A model generated the notes under the pieces. The model worked only from the letters and a program-made list of their open reading frames with translations. It was not told the DNA's origin and searched no databases. A program made the translations under genes and the position numbers. Below are positions 25,943 to 35,307 of a stretch of 64,000 bases of DNA, piece after piece. Position 1 is the stretch's first letter, and each line of letters opens with the position of its first letter. The stretch is from Microbacterium oxydans (GTDB taxonomy: Bacteria; Actinomycetota; Actinomycetes; Actinomycetales; Microbacteriaceae), in the NCBI RefSeq assembly GCF_026559675.1, contig NZ_CP092891.1, forward strand, positions 3,658,001 through 3,722,000, in the 5' to 3' direction.

Positions 25943-27432
25943 GCCAGCCCGCTCCCCTGGATGAGACCTCCCTGGTCGCCGACCTTCCCGTCGACCTCTA
26001 CATCGACGGCCAGTGGCGCCCGTCCTCCACTGGCAACCGCTTCGACGTGATCGACCCGTCCACCGAGCAGGTGCTCGCGACCGTCGCCGACGCCTCGCCG
26101 GACGACGGCGACGCCGCCCTCGCCGCCGCGCACGCGGCACAGAAGGCCTGGGGCCGCACCGCACCGCGGGAACGCGCCGAGATCCTCCGGCGCGCGTTCG
26201 ACCTGGTCACGGAGCGCGCCGAGGAGTTCGCCCTCACGATGACGCTCGAGATGGGCAAGCCGCTGGCCGAGGCGCGCGGGGAGGTCGCCTACGGTGCCGA
26301 GTTCCTGCGCTGGTTCAGTGAGGAGGCCCCGCGCATCTCCGGCCGCTACGCCACGGCGCCAGACGGCCGCAACCGCCTCGTCGTTGTGCAGCGCCCGGTC
26401 GGACCGAGTCTCTTCATCACGCCGTGGAACTTCCCGCTGGCGATGGCGACCCGGAAGATCGCCCCGGCGATCGCGGCCGGATGCACCATGGTGCTCAAGC
26501 CCGCCGCCCTCACGCCGCTGACCGCGCTCCTGCTCACGCAGGTGCTGGAGGAGGCAGGACTCCCCCGGGGCGTGCTGAACGTCATCCCGACGAGCCGTGC
26601 CGGCGCCGTGACCGCCCCGCTCATCGCGGACGAGCGCCTGCGCAAGCTGTCGTTCACGGGGTCGACCGAGGTCGGACGACGACTCATCGCCGATTCCGCC
26701 CATCAGGTGCTGCGCGTCTCGATGGAACTCGGCGGCAACGCCCCGTTCATCGTGTTCGAGGACGCGGACATCGATGCCGCGGTAGATGGCGCCGTCGCGG
26801 CGAAGATGCGCAACGGCGGTGAGGCGTGCGTCGCGGCCAACCGCTTCCTCGTGCACGACTCCGTCGCTGCGGAGTTCTCCGAGAAGTTCACCGCGCGGAT
26901 CGCCGCGTTCGTCCCGGCCCGCGGCACTGAGCCGCACTCGACCATGGGCCCGCTGGTCGACGCCGCGACGCGCGACAAGGTCGCCGAGCTCGTGACCGGC
27001 GCCGTCGCACAGGGCGCTCGCGTCGCCGTCGGCGGCAACGCGATCCCCGGCGCCGGCTACTTCTACGAGCCGACCGTGCTCGTCGACGTCCCCGAGGGCG
27101 CCGACATCCTCGGCGAGGAGATCTTCGGACCGGTGGCCCCGATCACCACGTTCTCCACCGAGGAGGAGGCGATCCGACTCGCGAACGCCACCGAGTTCGG
27201 GCTGGTGTGCTTCGCGTACACGCGCGACCTCGACCGCGGTCTGCGCCTGGCAGAGGAGCTGGAGACCGGCATGCTCGGCCTGAACGCCGGCGTGGTCTCC
27301 AACCCCGCAGCGCCCTTCGGCGGCGTGAAGCAGTCCGGCCTGGGCCGCGAGGGCGGGTTCGAGGGCATCCACGAGTATCTCGAGACCACCTACGTCGGTA
27401 TCGCGGATCCCTTCGCTTCACGGGAGGCTTGA
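25939..27432 (+). CDS. NAD(P)-dependent aldehyde dehydrogenase, SSADH/GabD-like
   Basis: 497 residues, complete ALDH. FTGSTEVGR at 239-247, catalytic E263 (SMELGGNAPF) and nucleophile C297 (GGEACVAANR). The closest style is succinate-semialdehyde or glycolaldehyde-type dehydrogenases of the GabD group. Placed between the hydroxyacid dehydrogenase and an SDR, so it likely oxidises an aldehyde intermediate of the unidentified pathway. Confidence 0.9.
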   Translation: MSQPAPLDETSLVADLPVDLYIDGQWRPSSTGNRFDVIDPSTEQVLATVADASPDDGDAALAAAHAAQKAWGRTAPRERAEILRRAFDLVTERAEEFALTMTLEMGKPLAEARGEVAYGAEFLRWFSEEAPRISGRYATAPDGRNRLVVVQRPVGPSLFITPWNFPLAMATRKIAPAIAAGCTMVLKPAALTPLTALLLTQVLEEAGLPRGVLNVIPTSRAGAVTAPLIADERLRKLSFTGSTEVGRRLIADSAHQVLRVSMELGGNAPFIVFEDADIDAAVDGAVAAKMRNGGEACVAANRFLVHDSVAAEFSEKFTARIAAFVPARGTEPHSTMGPLVDAATRDKVAELVTGAVAQGARVAVGGNAIPGAGYFYEPTVLVDVPEGADILGEEIFGPVAPITTFSTEEEAIRLANATEFGLVCFAYTRDLDRGLRLAEELETGMLGLNAGVVSNPAAPFGGVKQSGLGREGGFEGIHEYLETTYVGIADPFASREA

Positions 27433-27435
27433 GTC

Positions 27436-28215
27436 ATGGAGATCACCGACTTCAGCACGGCGCTGTTCTCGCTCGCCGGCAAACGCGCGATGGTGACCGG
27501 CGGCAACGGCGGTCTCGGTCGTGCGTTCTCCGTGGCACTCGCGGCCGCGGGCGCCGATGTCTTCGTCCCCTCGCTCGCCGACGACGACGGCACGACGCGT
27601 CGCCTGGTCGAGGAGACCGGACGCCGCTACGTGTTCGCTTCGGTGGATGCGACCGAGGCGGGTGCACCGCAGCGCATGGTCGACCAGTGCATCGACGAGC
27701 TCGGTGGCCTCGACATCCTCGTCAACGCCGCGGGCATCAACCTGCTCAGCGAGGACGTGCGCGAGTTCGGCCGTGAGAAGTGGGACCCGATGATCGGGGT
27801 GAACCTCACGGCGACGTTCGAGTTCTCCGAGGCCGCCGCGCGGACCTTCATCCCCCAGGGATCGGGGAAGATCGTCAACATCGCCTCCCTGTTCGCGTTC
27901 CTCGGCGGCAAGCAGTCCCCCGCCTACGCCGCGAGCAAGGCCGGTGTGATGGGCTTCACGAAGGCGTACGCCGACGAGCTCGGTGCCTACGGCATCCAGG
28001 TGAATGCGATCGCTCCCGGGTACTTCGCCACTCCCCTCACCGCGCAGACCAGAGCGGATGAGACGGCGAACTCGCGCATCGTCGACCACGTCCCCGCCGG
28101 CCGCTGGGGCGACCCGGCCGACCTGATGGGCGCACTCGTGTTCCTCTCCAGCCCCGCCGCGAACTACGTCAACGGACACACGCTGGTCGTCGACGGCGGC
28201 TACCTCGTCCGCTGA
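27436..28215 (+). CDS. SDR oxidoreductase (KduD-like) of the Fae cluster
   Basis: 259 residues, classical SDR: TGGNGGLG at 21-28, NAAG at 97-100, S151, Y164 and K168. Overall closest in feel to 2-deoxy-D-gluconate 3-dehydrogenase/KduD enzymes, so a polyol or sugar-acid hydroxyl is the probable target. Starts 3 bases after the ALDH stop. Confidence 0.88.
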   Translation: MEITDFSTALFSLAGKRAMVTGGNGGLGRAFSVALAAAGADVFVPSLADDDGTTRRLVEETGRRYVFASVDATEAGAPQRMVDQCIDELGGLDILVNAAGINLLSEDVREFGREKWDPMIGVNLTATFEFSEAAARTFIPQGSGKIVNIASLFAFLGGKQSPAYAASKAGVMGFTKAYADELGAYGIQVNAIAPGYFATPLTAQTRADETANSRIVDHVPAGRWGDPADLMGALVFLSSPAANYVNGHTLVVDGGYLVR

Positions 28216-28262
28216 CGCCCGCGCAGACACCACCCGCAGACCACCCCTTCCACCAGGAGAAG

Positions 28263-29729
28263 ATGATGGCAGATTCCCGTTCCCCGCTCACCGGCGCGCA
28301 GATCGTCGAGCAGCTCACCGCGCTGGTCGGCCCGGACCAGATCGACACCGACGAGACCGCGTTGCGCGAGGCGAGCGTCGACCGCTTCAAGAAGTACTCC
28401 GCCGTGCACGGCATCTTCGACGGGCCGTTCCCCTCGGCGATCGTCTACCCGACGTCGACCGAGCAGGTCGCGCAGATCCTGCGCTTCGCCAACGAGAACC
28501 TCATCGCCGTGGTGCCGCGCACCGGCCGGACGGCGACCGAGGGCGGACTCGAGGTCGTCGTGCCGGACACGATCGTGCTCGACGGCTCGCGGATGGACCG
28601 CACGCTCGCGGTGAACACCACCGACATGATGGTGACGGTGCAGGCCGGCGCTCCGCTGCAGCGGGTCGAGGATGAGCTGCGTGCGATCGGCTACACGACG
28701 GGCCACTCTCCGCAGTCGAAGCCCCTCGCACAGTACGGCGGCCTCGTCGCCACGCGCTCGATCGGGCAGTTCTCCACCCTCTACGGCGGCATCGAGGACA
28801 TGGTCGTCGGGCTGGAGGCCGTGCTGGCCGACGGCACCGTCACGCGCATCAAGAACGTGCCGCGCCGGGCGGCCGGCCCCGACATCCGCCACCTCATCAT
28901 CGGCAACGAGGGCGCGATGAGCTTCATCACCGAGGTCACCGTCAAGATCTGGCCGTACCAGCCCGAGAACCTGCGCTTCTTCGGCTTCCTGACGGAGGAG
29001 TTCGGCACCGGTGTCGAGGCCCTGCGTCAGCTGGTCACCCAGGGGTACCGCCCCTCGGTCGCGCGGGTCTACTCGCCGGAGGACGCCCGTCAGCACTTCT
29101 CGCACTTCTTCGACGACAAGAACGTCGTCGTGCTCGTGGCGGAGGGCCCGAAGCGCCTCGCCGACGCGACGGCCGAGGCGATCGTGGAGGTGTTCGCCGA
29201 CAAGGAGCACGTGCGCGTCGACGACGCCCTGATCGAGCAGTGGTTCCAGAACCTCAACTGGGGGCAGGACAAGATCGACCGCGAGAAGGCCGACATGCTC
29301 ACGAACGCCCACCTCGGCTACACGACTGAGGTGTCGGTCGACTGGTCGCGGGTCGTGGATCTCTACGAGGCCGTCATCCGCCGCGTGCGCGAGGAGTTCC
29401 CGCGTGCCGCCGATCTGACCATGCTCGGCGCGCACTCCTCGCACAGCTACCAGACGGGCACGAACCTGTACTTCGTGTACGACTACAACATCACCGTCGA
29501 GCCGCGACAGGAGATCACCGAGTACCACGAGCCGCTGAACGCGATCGTGGTCGAGGAGGCGCTGCGCCACGGCGGCTCCATGGTGCATCACCACGGCATC
29601 GGCAAGTACCGCACGCCGTGGACGCACGAGGAGCACGGCTCGGCGACGGTGCTGCTGGAGCGCCTGAAGGCCGTCCTCGACCCGAACGGCATCATGAACC
29701 CCGGCACCATCTTCGCGCTGGAGGACTGA
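28263..29729 (+). CDS. FAD-linked oxidase resembling alkyl-DHAP synthase
   Basis: 488 residues from ATG 28263 (AGGAG upstream; next codon also ATG). FAD_binding_4 domain ~60-235 with VVPRTGRTATEGGLEVV and RSIGQFSTLYGGIEDMVVG, then the FAD-oxidase C domain. The segment RRAAGPDIRHLIIGNEGAMSF is the hallmark of the alkyldihydroxyacetone-phosphate synthase (AGPS) subfamily. A lipid-ether role is unlikely in this operon; an FAD-dependent oxidation of a polyol, hydroxyacid or its phosphate is more plausible. Ends one base before the kinase start. Confidence 0.88.
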   Translation: MMADSRSPLTGAQIVEQLTALVGPDQIDTDETALREASVDRFKKYSAVHGIFDGPFPSAIVYPTSTEQVAQILRFANENLIAVVPRTGRTATEGGLEVVVPDTIVLDGSRMDRTLAVNTTDMMVTVQAGAPLQRVEDELRAIGYTTGHSPQSKPLAQYGGLVATRSIGQFSTLYGGIEDMVVGLEAVLADGTVTRIKNVPRRAAGPDIRHLIIGNEGAMSFITEVTVKIWPYQPENLRFFGFLTEEFGTGVEALRQLVTQGYRPSVARVYSPEDARQHFSHFFDDKNVVVLVAEGPKRLADATAEAIVEVFADKEHVRVDDALIEQWFQNLNWGQDKIDREKADMLTNAHLGYTTEVSVDWSRVVDLYEAVIRRVREEFPRAADLTMLGAHSSHSYQTGTNLYFVYDYNITVEPRQEITEYHEPLNAIVVEEALRHGGSMVHHHGIGKYRTPWTHEEHGSATVLLERLKAVLDPNGIMNPGTIFALED

Positions 29730-29730
29730 G

Positions 29731-31143
29731 GTGGGGTTCGTCGTCGCGATCGACAACGGATCGCAGTCGACCAAGGTCCTCATCGTGGACGAGGGCGGGC
29801 GCGTGCATGCGTTCGCCCGGGTCGGGCTGCGTCCCTACGAGACACCGGCTCCGGGGCGCAGCGTGCACCCCGAGGACGACGTGTGGGACTCGATCGCGGC
29901 GGCGTGCCGCATCGCGATGTCGCGCTTCACCGGCGACGTCGCGGACATCACGGCGGTGGGCCTGTGCACCATCCGCTTCTGCCGCGCGCTGCTGCGTGCC
30001 GACGGCAGCCTGGCCGAGCCCCTGCTGAGCTGGATGGACGAGCGCGTCGGCCGGGCCCACGAGCCGGCCGACGGTGTCGCGCGCGTGACGACCTCGTCCG
30101 GATACGTGTCCCATCGCCTGACCGGACGCTTCACCGACGCGGCGGCGAACTACCAGGGCGTGTGGCCGATCGACCTCGAGACCTGGGCGTGGAGCGAGAA
30201 CCCCGAGGCCTACGAGCGCACGGGCATGACGAGGGACATGCTGTCCGCGCTCGTCGAACCGGGCGGGCTCCTCGGCGAGATCACGCGAGACGCCGCCGCT
30301 GAGATGGGACTGCCGGTGGGCCTCCCGGTGTTCGCGACGGCGAACGACAAGGCGGTCGAGGCACTGGGCGCCGGACTCGACTCCCCGGACGACGTCCTGC
30401 TCTCCCTCGGCACCTACATCGCCGCGATGACCGTCTCCGACTCCCCCGACAGCGGACGGGACCACTGGAGCAACTTCGGCTCACGCCCCGGCCAGTACCT
30501 CGCGGAGTCCACGGGCATCCGCCGCGGCATGTGGACGGTGAGCTGGCTCCGCTCGCTCGTGCAGACCTCGGGCGACGGAGGCGACGACATCTACGCCCTG
30601 GACCGCGAACTCGGTGAGGCCGCGTCCGCCGTGCCCCCGGGTTGCGAGGGGATCGCCGCGGTCCTCGACTGGCTCGCACCCGCCGAGGCGCCGCACCGTC
30701 GCGGCGGGTTCGTCGGCTTCTCGGGCATGCAGGGGCGCGGGCACCTGCACCGCGCGATCCTCGAGGCCATCGCCTTCACCATGGCCGACCACATCGACGC
30801 GATGGCCGAAGAACTCGGCCGCCCGTTCCGCTCGGTCATCGTGACCGGCGGCGGCGCGCAGTCCCCCCTGCTGGTGAGCATCATCTCGGACGTGCTCGGC
30901 CTGCCGGTGCGCAGGGCGGGCGTGGACGACGCGGCCGGCATCGGTGCCGCCGTGTGCGCGGCCGTCGGCAGCGGACTGCACCCGGATTGGGACACGGCCG
31001 TCCGGGCGATGGTCGGTCGCACCGAGGAGCAGCCCCCGTCGGCCGCAGCCGAGGCTTACGGCCGTCTGCGGCCGTGGCACCGCGGTATCCGCGAGCAGAT
31101 GGACGCGCTCACCTCGTGGTCCGCCGCGCACCTCCCCGCCTGA
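29731..31143 (+). CDS. FGGY-family carbohydrate kinase
   Basis: 470 residues, GTG start. N-terminal phosphate loop VAIDNGSQSTKVLIVD at 4-19, second nucleotide motif VTGGGAQSPLL near 375 and the usual two-domain FGGY layout. Members phosphorylate glycerol, xylulose, ribulose, erythritol and similar; the sequence does not settle which. Next to AGPS-like oxidase and GldA-like dehydrogenase, a C3-C5 polyol or ketose is expected. Confidence 0.88.
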   Translation: MGFVVAIDNGSQSTKVLIVDEGGRVHAFARVGLRPYETPAPGRSVHPEDDVWDSIAAACRIAMSRFTGDVADITAVGLCTIRFCRALLRADGSLAEPLLSWMDERVGRAHEPADGVARVTTSSGYVSHRLTGRFTDAAANYQGVWPIDLETWAWSENPEAYERTGMTRDMLSALVEPGGLLGEITRDAAAEMGLPVGLPVFATANDKAVEALGAGLDSPDDVLLSLGTYIAAMTVSDSPDSGRDHWSNFGSRPGQYLAESTGIRRGMWTVSWLRSLVQTSGDGGDDIYALDRELGEAASAVPPGCEGIAAVLDWLAPAEAPHRRGGFVGFSGMQGRGHLHRAILEAIAFTMADHIDAMAEELGRPFRSVIVTGGGAQSPLLVSIISDVLGLPVRRAGVDDAAGIGAAVCAAVGSGLHPDWDTAVRAMVGRTEEQPPSAAAEAYGRLRPWHRGIREQMDALTSWSAAHLPA

Positions 31144-31185
31144 CCCCGTTCTCCCCCTCCCCTCCTCCGACCCGAAAGGTCTCCG

Positions 31186-32289
31186 ATGTCCCGCGCCTAC
31201 GCCGGCCCCGGCAAGTACATCCAACGTCGCGGCGAGATCTCCCGCCTGTCCCAGCACCTGGCACCGCTGGGTACGCGTGCGCTCGTGCTCATCGACCCGT
31301 TCCTGCTCGAGCGGCTGCGTGACGTCATCTCGACCGACCTCACGGGTGCCGGCATCGACGCACGGATCGAGGCGTTCGGCGGCGAGACGACGGATGCCGA
31401 GATCGATCGGGTCACGGCCATCGCCCGTGAGCACGGTGCCGACACCCTGGTGGCCGTGGGCGGAGGCAAGACGGCGGACACCGTGAAGATCGCCGCGCAC
31501 GCCGTCGGCGCGTGGACCGTCATCGTGCCGACCATCGCGTCGACGGATGCGCCGTGCAGCGCCGTCGCGGTGCGGTACACGCCCGAAGGTGTCTGGAACG
31601 GCTCCGACCGTCTGCCGCGCAACCCCGACCTCGTGGTGGTCGACAGCGAGATCGTCGCTGGCGCTCCGGCCCGCTTCCTGGTGTCCGGCATGGGCGACGC
31701 GCTGTCCACGTGGTTCGAGGCCCGCTCGAATCTCGAGTCGCGCACGCCGAACTACGTGCAGGGCGGTTTCCCGCCCACCCTCACGGCGATCGCCCTGGTG
31801 AAGGCCTGCCATGAGGCGCTCCTGACCGATGGTGTGAAGGCGAAACTCGCCGTCGAGCAGGGGCTGCACACCCTCGCCGTCGAGAACGTGATCGAGGCGA
31901 ACATGCTCCTCTCGAGCGTGGGCTTCGAGAACCTGGGCTGTTCGGCCGCGCACGCCATCCACGACGGCCTCACCGCCATCCCGGAGGCCCACGGCGTGCT
32001 GCACGGCGAGAAGGTCGCGTTCGGCACGCTCTGCCTGCTCCTCCTGGAGAACCGTCCGTTCTCCGAGCTGCTCGAGATGATCGAGTTCTGCGAGGCGGTC
32101 GGACTGCCGACGACCCTCGCCGAACTCGGCATCACGACGAACACGCGCGAGATCGCGGAGCGGATCGGCGAGGGAGCGATGGCCGAGGGCGAGTCGGCCG
32201 TCGCCTGCCCCGTGGAGGTGTCGGTCCCGATCATCCGCGACGCGATCCTGGCCCTCGACGCGATCACGGCGGCACGTAAGCACGCCTGA
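31186..32289 (+). CDS. gldA: Glycerol dehydrogenase-like metal-dependent alcohol dehydrogenase
   Basis: 367 residues. GGGKTADTVK at 92-101 for NAD and the three zinc ligands D171, H256 and H273, in the positions seen in GldA. It should interconvert a polyol and its ketone (glycerol/dihydroxyacetone or a longer analogue). Last gene of the Fae operon, followed by a strong terminator. The symbol denotes the family, not a proven substrate. Confidence 0.88.
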   Translation: MSRAYAGPGKYIQRRGEISRLSQHLAPLGTRALVLIDPFLLERLRDVISTDLTGAGIDARIEAFGGETTDAEIDRVTAIAREHGADTLVAVGGGKTADTVKIAAHAVGAWTVIVPTIASTDAPCSAVAVRYTPEGVWNGSDRLPRNPDLVVVDSEIVAGAPARFLVSGMGDALSTWFEARSNLESRTPNYVQGGFPPTLTAIALVKACHEALLTDGVKAKLAVEQGLHTLAVENVIEANMLLSSVGFENLGCSAAHAIHDGLTAIPEAHGVLHGEKVAFGTLCLLLLENRPFSELLEMIEFCEAVGLPTTLAELGITTNTREIAERIGEGAMAEGESAVACPVEVSVPIIRDAILALDAITAARKHA

Positions 32290-32302
32290 CCCCACGCAAC
32301 CG

Positions 32303-32338
32303 AAGGAGCCCCGCACGATGTCCGTGCGGGGCTCCTTT
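32303..32338 (+). terminator. Rho-independent terminator of the Fae operon
   Basis: AAGGAGCCCCGCAC (32303-32316) and GTGCGGGGCTCCTT (32324-32337) make a perfect 14-base stem with a 7-base loop, followed by T. Begins 13 bases after the GldA stop. Confidence 0.9.
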
Positions 32339-32363
32339 CGTCACCGGATCTCGACGCGAGGGA

Positions 32364-33470
32364 TCAGCCCACCGTGTACCGCGCGACGGCGTCGTGGTCG
32401 ATCTCGACGCCGAGGCCCGGGGCATCGGGCACGAGCAGGTCGCCGTGCGCGTCGATCATCAGGGGCCGCAGGAAGAAGTCACGGCGCTCCGGCGTCCATC
32501 CCGGCGGGTCGAAGGGGAACTCGATGTAGGGCCGGGCGTCGATGCCCGCCGCGACCTGCAGGTTCGCGAGCAGTCCGAGACCGTTCGACCAGGTGTGCGG
32601 CGTGAACATGCGGTGCTTCGCGTCGGCGGCCTCGGCGACCTGCCGGGCGCGGTACATGCCGACCGCGAGCGCGACGTCCGGCTGGTAGATGTCGAAGGCG
32701 TCCTGCTCGACGAGCGCGAGCATCTCGGGGAGACTCCGCACCATCTCCCCGCCCGCGACCTGGATGCCGGTCTCGGCGCGCACTCTGCGGGCACCGGCCA
32801 CATCCACCTGCGGCAACGGCTCCTCGAGCCAGAGCACCCCGAGGTCATGCAGCTCCGCTGCGAGGCTCCGCACCTTCGCGAGCGGCAGCGCGGCCTCGAT
32901 GTCGCCCGACATCCGCCACATCTGGTTGAGGTCGACCATGAGGTCGAAGTCCTCGCCGACCGCTTCCCTCGCGGCCCGGACGGAGGCGATCCCCTCGCGC
33001 AGCCGGTCGCGGGCGATCCGGATCTTCATGGCCCGGAAGCCGAGCTCCTTGGCGGCCACGGCGGCCTCGGCCCGAGCCTCCGGGGCCTTCAGCTCGCCGG
33101 AGGAGGCGTAGGCGGGCAGTCGGTCGCGGGCGCCGCCGAAGAATGCGGCCACGGGGAGGCCCGCGACCTTGCCGATGATGTCCCACAGGGCGGCTTCGAG
33201 GGGCCAGTACCGGCCGCCGTGGAAGTTGATGGTCTCGATGCGGCGCACCTGACTGAGGATCTGCATCGGGTCCGTGCCGAGGAACAGGTCACGGTAGGCG
33301 TCGAAACCGTCCATGGTGTCGCCAGAGCCGTAGCCGGTGATGCCCTCGTCGGTGCGGACGGTGACCAGGGTGGCGGGGAAGTCGGTGCGGGGGTTCGGGT
33401 CCCAGGCCGCGTGGAACGGCGGCGTGAGCGGCAGGTTCAGTCGGGTGAGTTCGATCGCGGTGATCTTCAT
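32364..33470 (-). CDS. Enolase-superfamily sugar-acid dehydratase or racemase (MR/MLE)
   Basis: 368 residues from ATG 33470. Capping N-domain then a TIM barrel with metal ligands D180 (MVDLNQMW), E216 (WLEEPL) and E242 (AGGEM), D265 (QPDV) and H292 (TPHTWSNG). The usual catalytic KxK at the end of strand 2 reads K149-I-R151. Members dehydrate or racemise sugar acids; the exact substrate is not readable. It stands alone between the Fae-operon terminator and the osmoprotectant-operon terminator, so it seems to be a single transcription unit. Confidence 0.82.
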   Translation of the reverse strand: MKITAIELTRLNLPLTPPFHAAWDPNPRTDFPATLVTVRTDEGITGYGSGDTMDGFDAYRDLFLGTDPMQILSQVRRIETINFHGGRYWPLEAALWDIIGKVAGLPVAAFFGGARDRLPAYASSGELKAPEARAEAAVAAKELGFRAMKIRIARDRLREGIASVRAAREAVGEDFDLMVDLNQMWRMSGDIEAALPLAKVRSLAAELHDLGVLWLEEPLPQVDVAGARRVRAETGIQVAGGEMVRSLPEMLALVEQDAFDIYQPDVALAVGMYRARQVAEAADAKHRMFTPHTWSNGLGLLANLQVAAGIDARPYIEFPFDPPGWTPERRDFFLRPLMIDAHGDLLVPDAPGLGVEIDHDAVARYTVG

Positions 33471-33509
33471 GACGTCGTCTCTCGTCGGTGCGTGCGGGTC
33501 GGGATGCAG

Positions 33510-33546
33510 CACGGCCCCCGTTCCGCGAGGCGGATCGGGGGCCGTG
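33510..33546 (-). terminator. Terminator of the osmoprotectant ABC operon
   Basis: CACGGCCCCCG (33510-33520) and CGGGGGCCGTG (33536-33546), perfect 11-base stem with a 15-base loop, starting 4 bases after the binding-protein stop on the minus strand. Confidence 0.75.
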
Positions 33547-33550
33547 GGGA

Positions 33551-34486
33551 TCAGATGAAGTCGTTCTCCTTCAGCCAATCCGTGGCGACATCCGCCGGAT
33601 CGTCGCCGTCGACGTCGACCCGGGCGTTGAGCTTCTGCATCTCCTCGACCGTGAGCAGCTCCGACACCGGGGCGAGGACGTCGGCGATCGCCGGGAACTC
33701 GTCGAGGGTGTCCTGCTTGAGCGTGAAGGCGCCCTGGTAGGAGGGGAAGAACTGCTTGTCGTCCTCCATCACGACCAGGCCCAGGGCCGGGATGCGGCCG
33801 TCGGTCTGGAACACCTCGCCGAAGTTGCAGTCGTCGCCCTTCGCGGTGGCGGTGTAGATGACGCCCGTGTCGAGCATCGCGACGTTCGAGTCGGGCACGT
33901 CGATGCCATACTCCGCCTTCAGCCCCGGCCAGCCGTCGTCACGGGTGGAGAACTCGCTCTCGACGCAGAAGGTCGCATCCGCGGGGTCGAGCTTCGCGAC
34001 GTCGGAGAGGGTCTTCACACCGAGCTTCTTCGCCTCGTCTGCACGGATCGCGAAGGCGTAGGTGTTGTTCAGGGGTGCCGGGTCGAGCCAGGCGATGCCC
34101 TTCTCCGCATCGGCCTTCTTCGTGGCCTCGAACTGCTCCTCCGCGCCCTTCACCGGCGCGGTGTTGCCGTTGTAGGTGATCCACGACGTGCCGGTGTACT
34201 CCCAGTAGCCGAGGAACTGGTCGGTCTCGAGGGCCTGGCGGACGTTCGCGGACCCGACGAGGTTCGTGTTCGCCTCGGTGGAGGCACCGTGGGCGTTGAG
34301 CAGCTGCGAGGTGATGTGGGCGAGGATGAACTGCTCGGAGAAGTCCTTGGCGCCGATGTCGCCGGACAGCCCGGTCAACTCGTCGCCCTTGCTTCCGCTC
34401 GCGGCGTCCGTGCCACCGGAGCAGCCGGCCAGGGTGAACGCGGCGGCCGCAGCCAGCGCGACGATGGGGAGGAGCTTGCGCCTCAT
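33551..34486 (-). CDS. Osmoprotectant/quaternary-amine ABC binding lipoprotein (OpuCC/OsmX-like)
   Basis: 311 residues. Lipoprotein signal with lipobox LAGC ending at C22; AGGAG before the ATG. The body starts with IGAKDFSEQFILAHITSQLL and has GYWEYTGTSWITY, landmarks of the OpuAC/OpuCC type II binding proteins that take glycine betaine, choline or carnitine. Last gene of a permease-ATPase-permease-binding protein operon, which is the OpuC/OsmVWXY order. Confidence 0.88.
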   Translation of the reverse strand: MRRKLLPIVALAAAAAFTLAGCSGGTDAASGSKGDELTGLSGDIGAKDFSEQFILAHITSQLLNAHGASTEANTNLVGSANVRQALETDQFLGYWEYTGTSWITYNGNTAPVKGAEEQFEATKKADAEKGIAWLDPAPLNNTYAFAIRADEAKKLGVKTLSDVAKLDPADATFCVESEFSTRDDGWPGLKAEYGIDVPDSNVAMLDTGVIYTATAKGDDCNFGEVFQTDGRIPALGLVVMEDDKQFFPSYQGAFTLKQDTLDEFPAIADVLAPVSELLTVEEMQKLNARVDVDGDDPADVATDWLKENDFI

Positions 34487-34524
34487 TGTGTATCTCCTAT
34501 TCGGGTGGGTGATGCAGGATGCGG

Positions 34525-35307
34525 TCAGATGCCGCGCGGGGTGAGGATGTCTTCGGCGACGGCGGCGATCCAGTCGATGAGCAGCGCGATGCAGGCGACG
34601 AGCACGGCGCCCACCACGAGCACGGGGTAGCGCTGCAGTTTCAGGCCGTTGACGATCATGTCGCCGAGGCCGCCGGCGTTGATGAAGGTCGCGATGGTCG
34701 CGACGCCGACGCAGAACACGAGAGCGGTGCGCAGCCCGGCCAGGATCACCGGCACGGCCAGCGGCAGCTCGATCCGCGCCAGGACACCGGCCGGGGTCAT
34801 GCCCATGCCGCGCGCGGACTCGCGCACGTTCGGGTCGACCTGCTGGATGCCGATCATCGTGTTGCGCAGCACGGGAAGGAACGAGTAGATCACCAGCGCG
34901 ACCAGTGCCGTCGTGTATCCCGTCTGCCAGATGATGGCCAGCAGGATCACGACACCGACGGCGGGGGTGGCCTGGCCGACGTTGGCGAGTGCCAGGACCA
35001 CGGTGCGGAACGCCTTCGACGGGACCTTCGCGACGGCGATGCCGAGCGGGATCGCGAGGACGGCGACGAGGGCGGACGCCGCGATCGTGAGGGAGAGGTG
35101 CTCCCCGACGCGGAGGCTGATGTAGTCCCAGTTGATGGTGCGCTGCTCGATCGAGTCGAGCTGCAGGGTCGACACGTACAGGTAGAGCAGGGCGAGGACG
35201 ACGACCACGACGAGCGGCGTGATGAACCGCTTCAGGGTGATGATCCGGCGCTTCGGCGGCACGATCCGCACCGCCGACAGCGCCTGGGTCTCGGTGACGA
35301 CCGTCAT
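34525..35307 (-). CDS. Osmoprotectant ABC permease (OpuCB/OpuCD-like)
   Basis: 260 residues, about six membrane segments. Family signature around residue 170: RESARGMGMTPAGVLARIELPLAVPVI-type EAA loop (positions ~160-190), also seen in its sister permease at 36334. Overlaps the ATPase stop by four bases. Confidence 0.88.
   Translation of the reverse strand: MTVVTETQALSAVRIVPPKRRIITLKRFITPLVVVVVLALLYLYVSTLQLDSIEQRTINWDYISLRVGEHLSLTIAASALVAVLAIPLGIAVAKVPSKAFRTVVLALANVGQATPAVGVVILLAIIWQTGYTTALVALVIYSFLPVLRNTMIGIQQVDPNVRESARGMGMTPAGVLARIELPLAVPVILAGLRTALVFCVGVATIATFINAGGLGDMIVNGLKLQRYPVLVVGAVLVACIALLIDWIAAVAEDILTPRGI

Noticed and set aside
28263..29729. Ether-lipid synthesis enzyme
   Set aside because: The subfamily motif resembles alkyl-DHAP synthase, but no fatty alcohol or DHAP acyltransferase genes adjoin and the operon is catabolic.
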